This document shows, piece by piece, positions 56,250 to 64,000 of a stretch of DNA of 64,000 nucleotides. The DNA is from Akanthomyces muscarius (lineage: Eukaryota; Ascomycota; Sordariomycetes; Hypocreales; Cordycipitaceae). Where the stretch lies: positions 2,666,001 through 2,730,000 of the forward strand of contig NC_079245.1 of assembly GCF_028009165.1 (NCBI RefSeq), read 5' to 3'. The first letter of the stretch is position 1. Each line of letters starts with the position of its first letter. Both the position numbers and the translations under genes were made by a program. A model generated the notes under the pieces. That model did no database searches. It worked only from the letters and a program-made list of their open reading frames with translations, and had not been told where the DNA came from.

Positions 56250-57820
56250 TCAGCTAGTGCTGCCAGAGTCCCTTCGTCTATTGCCTTCGTCGCGAACTGT
56301 AGACAGCGCTCTCCTCCGGCCATGGTAGACACACAAGCCAGTACCGCCACTTTTATGACGCCCATTCGCTGGACACATGGGGCTGTTGGGCAGATGCTCA
56401 GGCACATCAAACTCAAACTTGGCAGCCGAGCTCGTTTCTCCATACCGGACTGGTTTCTGCGGTTTCCCCTCCCACCACTCCCGTGAAGGGACGGCGAGGC
56501 TCATGCGGTGAGCATTGTATTTCGGACTTGCATGCACAGAGGTCATAGGAGTAAGAAAAGCCTGCGAACCGGCGGTTTCGGGCTGTGGAGGTGTCAGCAG
56601 GCCAAAGAAGCCGCGGGGCCTGCCATCTGCCGTGTCCTCGTCCATTGGGGGAGTGCTCACTCGCACGGCTTCCTATATAGTGTTAGCTCGTGGCCAAGTA
56701 TTATACCGGACTTGCGACGTACGCCACCTGGAAAGGTATTTGACGTCCATTTATGATTGAGGTCTACACTGGTTAGAAACATGGCCGTATTTAGGTGACA
56801 TGTACTTACATGCAGCGTTGTCCGCCAATAATGGTGATGCCGGTGGTGTGTCTCCGCGGAGAACTTCTCTTATTGAGCTAGAAACACTGCTAAATGAGGC
56901 AGTGGAATCTTTGCGATTCCATGGCACGCGACCAAATATTTTCATAGTCTTTTTCCCATTTCCAAATTCTTCGCGCAGCCAAGTCCCAGTTTTGCCTAAC
57001 CCTGGAATAGCCTTCTCGTGATGTGCTTGGTCGTCGTTGGCAGGTGCTTGGGTGTCACCAAGCGTTTCTTCATCATGCCAATTTTTCTACAGCCTGGTTA
57101 GAAAACCATGGGTTGCAGACTCTCCATTCGCAGAGTACATACAGACTTGTGCTTTTTCAGACGAAGTTTCGCGTGATGAAAGAGCTTGTGCAATTTAAAT
57201 GCATCGTGTTTTTCTTCGTGGGCATGGCCGGTCTCACTATTGACATACGCTGTAACATCCGCAATCTTTGGCGGAGTACCCGTAGAGCTTGGTGTCAGCC
57301 GCGGCGCGCGGCTGGTACGGCGTGACGAAGAAGCTTGAACTGGCCTCTGTAAAGACAGAACATGGGCGGACTCGGACAAATACGGACTCGGCATCTGCTG
57401 GATCTGGGAATGCCTCTCTGCAGACAGTGAGGACATGGGCGATGCGTACGAAACGTCCCTCGCTTCTTGCTCGCTCGCCGACTTGTTGGAGCGTGCACGC
57501 CATTTCTAAAAGCGGGCGCTGGAGACACTGCTCCTCCTCGGCATAGAAGATGGTTGTCGCTCTGCCCAGTATCCCTCGGGGAACCAGACCTACTCGTACC
57601 CGTTGCGTGGCGAACGAGGAGGATCGACCCCAAATGGGGGCGATGGTCCGCTATGCAGCGCCGGTGTTGTTGCGGGCGGTGATGAAGCCGCGTCTGTGGC
57701 GGTACCAACCGAGCCGAGCGTCTTCCATCCTGGCGAGTCGAGGTTCGCATTTATGCCCGTCGCCGAGGGTGTAACAAGGTTCATGAGAAAGGATGGTGAT
57801 GCCGTTGAAAATGCTTGCAT
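56250..57820 (-). CDS. Uncharacterised fungal protein; frame broken by two TAG codons or an unusual intron
   Basis: Coding segments are 57820-57143, 57086-56810, 56763-56723 and 56672-56250 (minus strand), with well-formed introns between them. The N-terminal part reads MQAFSTASPSFLMNLVTP and SPGWKTLGSVGTATDAASS; the C-terminal part has EHLPNSPMCPANGRHKSGG and LCVYHGRRR, a Cys/His block seen in conserved fungal proteins of unknown function. Within the first segment the same frame continues through TAG at 57592-57590 and TAG at 57508-57506, and the residues between and after them (VWFPEGYWAERQ, KWRARSNKSASEQEARD) look coding. Either the gene carries two nonsense changes, or an intron 57599-57474 (126 nt, donor GTACGA, poor acceptor) removes both and keeps phase. 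The protein is mostly disordered and Ser/Pro-rich. No function is known to me. Confidence 0.6.
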
Positions 57821-58403
57821 GGGGATATCGAAGTAGCTAAATCGCTGGGGTCAGTGGGCTGTCGTTGTGCCCTGCTTGTGTTCCGGCCCGCGACATACTT
57901 TGGTTCTCTAGCCGCGCTTGAATGATGTGACCATGGCCGAGTAAGCAATGACGACGTCATTGCGGCCAATCCGTATTAATATTTCGTGGTCGGATTGTTC
58001 TAGGGAAGATGCCACCGGATAAAACGACGGCGACAATAAATGCGACTCGCCAAACACACAAATAGATAATATCGAAGACGCGCAATCACAAATGCGTGGG
58101 GCCAGAAAGTGTAATAGGAGCGTAGGTCGAAGGCAAGATTTACAATCTAGAAGCCCCGTTGACAGTGCACGCGAGCGCTAGGTCAATGTGATATACGGCG
58201 ACTGGCACTGGCCTGTTGCTGAAGTGGCAGGAGCGAGGACCGCGAGGAAGCAAACCGCGTCCAGAAGGAGCTTATACAAAAGAATATATTCTGTATGTAT
58301 GACTATGACACGTCTGTCAAAAGTTTCGAACCAGAGATATGACGCCAAAACACCCCGCAAAACATGCAATCATGACTTTTCCTGCGCTAGTTATGTACGT
58401 TAT
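57821..58403. other. Intergenic stretch between the uncharacterised gene and ENP1
   Basis: 583 bp; promoter of the uncharacterised gene on the left, 3' flank of ENP1 on the right. Nothing else recognised. Confidence 0.55.
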
Positions 58404-59914
58404 TTAATCAATCAACATAGTATCGTCACCGTCGAGGATGTCGCCCTGCTGCTCCAGCGGCACGCCACGACCTCTACCTGCGAGAAGTTCTCGTCTAACT
58501 TCGGGACCGATAGCTGAATGGCCATGTGTGAGGAGCAGATCCAAAAGGGCCTCGCGCTGGTCCTCTGTAATGTCGCCCTTGTATCGCTGTGCGAATACGA
58601 GAAGGCCCTGGTGCCAGATGACGGGCAGCTTGGTACGCACGTCGCCAGTAACGCCAGCCATGGCTTCATCCTCTTGTACCGAGGCGGGGTCGACGCTGCG
58701 GAAGCGGAGGAAGTGGAAAACAAGTGCGTCGATGGCCTGGTAGGGCAGAGCATACTTCTTCTCGAGAAGGGTCTTGAGAAACAAGTTGGTTGCGCCACCA
58801 CCCTCGTTGTTCTGGGAGGCTTCTTGGGCGGCAATGTCGCAGAGTCCCTTGATGGCCGCGGCAGAGTGGAGAACCGGGATGGAAACTCTCGCAAGGACGG
58901 CAGAGATGATGTGTGCCTCGCGAATGGTGCAGGTTCCGCTACCGACAAGAGGGAAAAGGAAGCCTTTGAAAAAAGCCGATGGTTTGTATAGACCCTTCTT
59001 GAGGGAGTTGAACAGATGGACGTTGAGCTTTTTCGTTTCGTAAATATCCTCGCGGACCTTCTCGAGAACGACCATCTCCAGGAACCGTTGGACGACGTGG
59101 GGCTTGGCCGAAACGAAGATGCGAGTCGCTTGGTAAGTAGCGTTTGGCGTCCATTTCTCGGGCTTGGTGATGTCGATAATATCTTCCCAGTGAGGGATCG
59201 TGGGAAGAATTTTGAAAGGCTTGGGAAGAGGACCAGATTTGTAGCGGGAGAGAATTTCACCGATCCTGGTCGGCTGATTTAGCAGGCATCCATTACCTCC
59301 CGTTTACATAAAACTTACTTGGTATATACTTCGACAACCTTGGGAGGGATCTCATAGTCGTCGGGAGGAGGGGCGACCTCGCCGTGCTCCTGTCGGGCTT
59401 CGTGCTGAGCAATCTTTTGGAGGATGAGATCGGCCAGGTTGGTGGGCTCCTCGTCCTGTTCGTCGCCAGTGGGCTGACGGTCCCAGCCGTGCTTGAGCAG
59501 GTCGTCTTCCTCGTCGGGCATGAACTTGCGGTACATTTCCAAATCATTGGGGTCGACTTCAATTTCCTCTACCTCGTCGTCGTCGTCTCCCCAGGCTTCG
59601 TCGTCGTCGCCGTACACCTTGGCCTCGTCCTCGAGATCACCAAAACGGGAGTCGTAGCCAAAGTTGTCAATGGTGGGGGGCGCAACAGCGCCTGCACGCT
59701 CGGCATTGTCTTCTTCGGCCAGCTCGCGACCAATACGGAGAATGTTCTTGGACGCCTTGGAGTCGACAAACGCATCTTGGTCCTCGTCATTGTCGTTCTT
59801 GGAGCCCTTTTTGCTAGGCTTGTTGCGGAGAATTCCCGTGGCGAGAAGATCGTCCTCGAGGGGGTTGTGACGGCGGGAGCCGCGATTTGCGGTAGGAGTC
59901 GTCGCTTTGGGCAT
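58404..59914 (-). CDS. ENP1: Bystin, ribosome biogenesis factor Enp1
   Basis: Predicted 485-residue protein from exons 59914-59319 and 59265-58404. The N-terminal 200 residues are charged and acidic (DDDEAWGDDDDEVEEIEV, MYRKFMPDEEDDLLKHGW). The bystin domain begins at the junction VYTK/IGEILSRYKSGPLPKPFK, followed by LPTIPHWEDIIDITKPEKWT, RIFVSAKPHVVQRFLEMV and the conserved SLKKGLYKPSAFFKGFLFPL. The C-terminal half is an all-helical repeat ending in DGDDTMLID. Enp1 belongs to pre-40S particles, needed for 18S rRNA processing and small-subunit export from the nucleus. The intron is 53 nt, with GTAAGT and CAG. It is transcribed divergently from HGH1, another gene of the translation machinery. 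Confidence 0.96.
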
Positions 59915-60482
59915 TTTTTTGAGACGATGCGCTGCAAGAGTGTCTGTGTATTATATTCTGCGTCGACTTACGTCTTGGTGGGCTCGGTGGGCGGTGCGAC
60001 AAAAGTTGCGGCCAAAGTCAAAATTTTGTGTCTGGCGGGCAGTTCTGCCACCCCTCTTGTCTGATTACGGTTTAGCGTGCCAGCAATTTTGGCGACTGTG
60101 CGTTGACCGCCTTTGGGCTCATTGTACCTTGGGAGTTGGCTGGTGTCGTGTGCCAGCCGCAGCCGATTTTTTTTTTTTGGGCTACTAAAACCTGGAAAGA
60201 ATATGACGATTTATGGATATGTTATCAACGCTTTTTTATCCGCGTAAATCATTTTTTCTTGTGCTGAAAAATACACATCTTTGCCTCCCCTACTCGGCCT
60301 TCTAGAAGTCACTACGCCGCTCGCTGTAAACCATCGCTGCCCCACCAAAGATCAAAAAACGGCCCCTCCAAACATTTATCATGGCAGCAGCTCTCACTCG
60401 TCGGCTGTCTAACAATTTCATGCAAATCTGCCGAAAGGCCCGTGTATAGTATTCCTATCTGTTCTTTGAAATTTACACAAAA
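59915..60482. promoter_or_regulatory. Divergent ENP1-HGH1 promoter
   Basis: 568 bp. AAAATTTT at 60020-60027 (context GTCAAAATTTTGTG) resembles the ribosomal RNA processing element (RRPE) of yeast ribosome-biogenesis promoters. A T-run lies at 60170-60178. Confidence 0.4.
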
Positions 60483-61715
60483 ATGCCTACCGAACTCGAA
60501 GAAGTATGCTCCTCCTCTCCCAGCACAGTCTGCATGCTAACCTGGTCGCAGCTCGTGGGCTTCATCACCAACCAGAACCCTCAGGTTCGGCTGCTAGCCA
60601 CTGAGAACCTGGTTCCATATTCGCTCTCGGACCCCAGTATCTTCAAGGTGGATGATATGAGACCGATTAAGAACCTCAAGGTTCTCCTCAATGATCATCC
60701 TGTAAGTGCCTTTTTTTTGGCCTTGCTAACGGCGGCCGTTGCTCACACATCTCACAGCAAGTTGCAGAGCATGCACTGAGCTCCTTGATAAACCTCTCTG
60801 GCGACCTAGATGTTCTGGAATGTCTAGCTACCGATGACAAGTTTTTGGATCTGGTTCTCTCATTTATTGTGGTAGGGCAGCATTTAGTCTCAGAGCTGGC
60901 AGTTGGACTGTGCTAACGCGATGGCACAGGGCCCCAAAGAAGAAAATGCCAACTTACTGACCATGGTATTGGCCAACATGACCAAATCAGATAGCCTCAA
61001 GCGCATCATAGACAAGAAGCAAGAGCCTCCCAAGGAGTTGGGCTCTGACGACTCCATCCTCAACCAGCTTATGGACCTCTTCGTCAAGGGCCAGGATGGC
61101 TCTTACAACCCAGAAGGCGACTTTGACTATCTCGCGTATGTTTTGGCTGATTTATCCAAACACGACGACATTCGCAAGTACTTTGTCACCGAACAGGCCT
61201 ACGACAAGGTCATCCCCATCACAAAGCTCAAGGTGTTTACCGAGCACAAGTCCGACGTTCGCCGCAAAGGTGTTGCCAGTACACTAAAAAATGTCGCTTT
61301 CGACCTTGACTCGCACCCATCGTTCCTGTCCACCCAAGGAATCGACATTCTCCCTTACATCATGCTCCCAATCACTGGCAATGAAGAGTACGATGTAGAC
61401 GAGACCATGAACATGCTTCCCGACCTGCAGCTGTTGCCGCCGGATAAGAAGCGTGACCCGGACAACACAATCATTCAGACACATCTAGAGACTCTGCTTC
61501 TGCTCACAACAACAAGACTCGGGCGGGACTATCTTCGTGAGGTCAACATCTACCCTGTCATCCGCGAGACGCACAGCCGGGTAAACGATGAGGAGGTCCA
61601 GGAGGCCTGCGACAGACTGGTGCAGCTCATTATGCGCGACGAAGAAGGCGAGGACCGTGACCAGAAGCGAATCACAGAGCTGGCGGATAATGAAGACGAA
61701 ATCACTGAAGTTTAG
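60483..61715 (+). CDS. HGH1: Hgh1 (FAM203), eEF2-folding chaperone cofactor
   Basis: Predicted 356-residue armadillo-repeat protein from exons 60483-60503, 60552-60701, 60758-60871 and 60930-61715. Exon 1 codes only MPTELEE; its 48-nt intron is a multiple of three and open, but removing it gives MPTELEELVGFITNQNPQVR, matching the family start. Helical repeats include AEHALSSLINLSGDLDVLEC and NLLTMVLANMTKSDSLKRII. The C-terminal Hgh1 domain holds HKSDVRRKGVASTLKNVAFD, LPYIMLPITGNEEYDVDE and LLLLTTTRLGRDYLREVNIY. In yeast Hgh1 bridges eEF2 to the chaperonin TRiC/CCT and Hsp90. Three introns each show a CTAAC branch site. Confidence 0.95.
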
Positions 61716-61876
61716 AGACCACTATAAAGTGCATTGGAGTATGGATATACAACTGATGATTTGAAGCTTGGGGCTCAAACTCGGCCTCGCACAATGAGTA
61801 AAACAGAGGCAAAAGTTATCGTATATAGAAAAAAAGCAGAAAATGCGTTTTGAATCAAGATGGAGGGTCTTTACAT

Positions 61877-64000
61877 TCAATTTAAGCCTCGTCGAATATT
61901 GCTCTTGCTCATGACATTTTTCAGGGGACTAGCCCCAGCTGCCACCTCCCCGTCGGCATGATTGTCGTCGTGTCCTCCCCGCGGCGGCGTCCTTGGGCCG
62001 ATCGGACTCACGATGCTGCTGGGCGAGTGCGCGTTCGTTCCGTTGCCGCTCTCAAAGCTCACGGAAGAGATGACTGACATTTTCCGCGGCCAGCGCGACG
62101 GGTGCTGCGTCGTGGACGGCGTCCTCTCGCTGCCGCTGCCACTAATGCTACTCACCGGAATCGGGCAGTCGTCCGCAAACGACCGGAGAGAGGCAAACGA
62201 GCTAAATGTGGTCAAGAGGGGTGCAAATCCAGCGTTTACCTGGACCGCAGCTGCGGTCGTGAGGCCCGTGTCGTGCAGCTCTACTGGCGAGGAGGTATCT
62301 ACAGAGAGTTAGCCGATAGCTAGAAGCATGGGCGGCGGAGTCTTATTGGACTGATGCTCAACGTACCACCAAGTTCGGCAATCTGGGTGTCTTCCATTTC
62401 GTGACATGTGGGAGGAGACGCTTCAACGACACCAGTATCACTAGTCGGAGAAGGAGTAGCGGCAGTTGTGCTGGATGATTTCTGGGTAGCAGAGCGCTCT
62501 AGCGCAGAATCTCCGCAAGAGGATGTCAGTGTCGGCGACTTTCGTTGCGAGTTTGCTTTGGCCCAGTAGAAGATGCGCTCCGACATGGCTTCGTGCGAAG
62601 AGGGTGCGTCGGATCCTCTGCGACTCGCTACTCGGCGACTCCAGATGCAAAAGATAAGAACACCTCCAGTCAGCAAAACGAGACCTAGCACAACGCCCAG
62701 CACAGGAGCTATCCAGCTGGGTACACCTTTGGACTTTTGGTCAGGCGACGAGGGCTGCCTAGGAGACTCTGTTTTGTTTGTAGCGGGCGACTTATACGGC
62801 CAGTAGGTCTTGATCTTGCCAAAGTCGTACGATGTGGCAAACACATCGCCGAGAGCTGGTGTCGCCCATCCTGACCGCACGGGTTTTGTTGCCGTGGCAT
62901 TTCCGGTGCTGTCCCCGCCAATCATTGCCTGCACACTTGCGTGCACGCCGTAGGCGCCGTACTTGCTCGGATCGTACGAGTCCATCCACTCGCCACTGGT
63001 GATATTGAAGATAACAATGGGCCCGTTTTCCAGGCAAGTCAGCGTGGTGCCCGTGGGAGGCGTGTAGCCACCGACGACCATCATCAGATCAGGGTATGGC
63101 AGGAAGCATTTATGGCCAGCACGGGCATGACTTGGCTTGCCGTCGCTAATCTTCGTCCACGTGAATGATGGAAGCGACAGGACCCAGACGTCGTCGTTGA
63201 ATTCTTCTGTCAGATGGACTCCGTCAAAGCCGCCGTAGTAGTAAATGTTGAAGCTCGATCGATCCGCAGCAGGGGCGACAACAGCACATCCCCGCGTTCT
63301 TGTGCCGGGGCCTCCTATGGTGGGCTGCTGATACCATGTGTTGTTGGCAACGTCATAAATATCAATCGTGCTCATAAATACAGGACTTTCTTTTGCCTTT
63401 TCATCTGTCAGATTCCGATATAATATTGCACATCATTGTTCTCACTTACACTGAGGGTTTCGTTCGGTGAGATGTGGGCTTCGCCGGCCCATTCAGGATA
63501 GACTGCACCGCCGAGCACAACTAGGATGCCCTGTTCGCCGACCGGAACCCATACGACTTCTGGATTTGCCCTGGGCTTGATGTTACTAGGCAGAGTCGAA
63601 TTTGTCCACTTTTCGGACAGCTGACTCTCCATATCTAGCGTGATGAGCGTATTCGAGGGGACAGACGCTCTGGTATCGGCAGTGGCTGCGAGATTCCAGG
63701 AGAAGGGACCTCGACTGGGAGAGGATAGTCCCGAAAAGTACCATGCCTTGTTCTCTGAAGGCGCACTAGCTGCACCGCCATAGGCAATGTACCTCGTTAC
63801 GCCGTCTGTCAATCTTCTGCTGCTGAAATTTGGCTTCCACAACGGCTTGTCCGGGCCATACGCATACGCCTGGTACTCGAGCGTCTCGTAACTCGGCGGC
63901 GTTTCGTACAAATCGTCGTCTTGGAAGACTGCCCCACCATATAGGAAGAACTGTGCGTCGTTGGCGAGAAGCGCACCATCGTAGTAGACGGGTCCGTCAC
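61877..64000 (-). CDS. Kelch-repeat cell-surface protein with one membrane segment, 5' part outside the window
   Basis: Partial; the start lies beyond base 64000. Visible coding parts are 64000-63450, 63396-62367 and 62298-61877. The first two parts hold kelch-like blades: FFLYGGAVFQDD, RYIAYGGAASAPSENKAWYF, STIDIYDVANNTWYQQPT, FNIYYYGGFDGV and PDLMMVVGGYTPPTG. These are extracellular, with N-glycosylation sites. A single membrane helix (WIAPVLGVVLGLVLLTGGVL) follows, then a Ser/Thr/Pro-rich cytoplasmic tail of about 240 residues, ending RRGLN. The first intron uses GTAAGT, CTGAC branch and an AAAAG acceptor; the second rejoins AELG/DTSSPVE. Such proteins are common in filamentous ascomycetes; some resemble cell-end or wall-sensor proteins, but no role is established here. 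Confidence 0.85.

Overview
This window is nuclear DNA of a filamentous ascomycete, most likely a Sordariomycete and probably of the order Hypocreales; that placement is inferred from the gene set and protein feel, not from a search. The evidence is: short spliceosomal introns (about 48-126 nt, GTRNGT donors, CTRAC-type branch sites, YAG acceptors) in nearly every gene; fungus-specific families (HET domain, Zn2Cys6 regulators, DHA2 drug antiporter, LtrA-like membrane protein); and single-copy eukaryotic core genes (RFC1, RFC5, RPN6, ENP1, HGH1, NIC96, YOS1, MGE1, MRPL16). No rRNA, tRNA, CRISPR array or intact transposon was recognised. All exon coordinates were read by eye from reading frame, splice motifs and family knowledge.

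Left part (1-9.4 kb), accessory in character: a HET-domain protein, a zinc-free quinone-oxidoreductase-like enzyme, and a DHA2-type MFS exporter transcribed divergently from a Zn2Cys6 regulator. The promoter between exporter and regulator carries three copies of a 13-bp element CTCGGGGNTCAAA plus two shorter copies, which looks like an operator array. 10-26 kb: a membrane GNAT protein, a PHO84-type phosphate symporter, a secreted flavin lactone-oxidase-like enzyme, a Kex2-type small secreted peptide, an unassigned ATP-grasp-like enzyme and an FGGY D-ribulokinase-like kinase, with long intergenic spaces.

Middle (26.7-41.7 kb): nucleoporin NIC96 with an N-terminal GLFG domain, a small P-loop kinase, a second Zn2Cys6 regulator, a 5.8-kb gene-poor stretch with possible decayed coding fragments and a perfect hairpin, an SDR, and an S1 serine protease with an unusual Gly189/Asp226 specificity pocket.

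Right part (41.9-64 kb), core housekeeping: RFC5, MRPL16 and RFC1 (two clamp-loader subunits within 6 kb, with ACGCG cell-cycle boxes in their promoters), YOS1, MGE1 divergent from RPN6, an LtrA-like membrane protein, an uncharacterised fungal protein whose frame is interrupted by two TAG codons, ENP1 (bystin) divergent from HGH1, and a kelch-repeat membrane protein that runs off the right edge.
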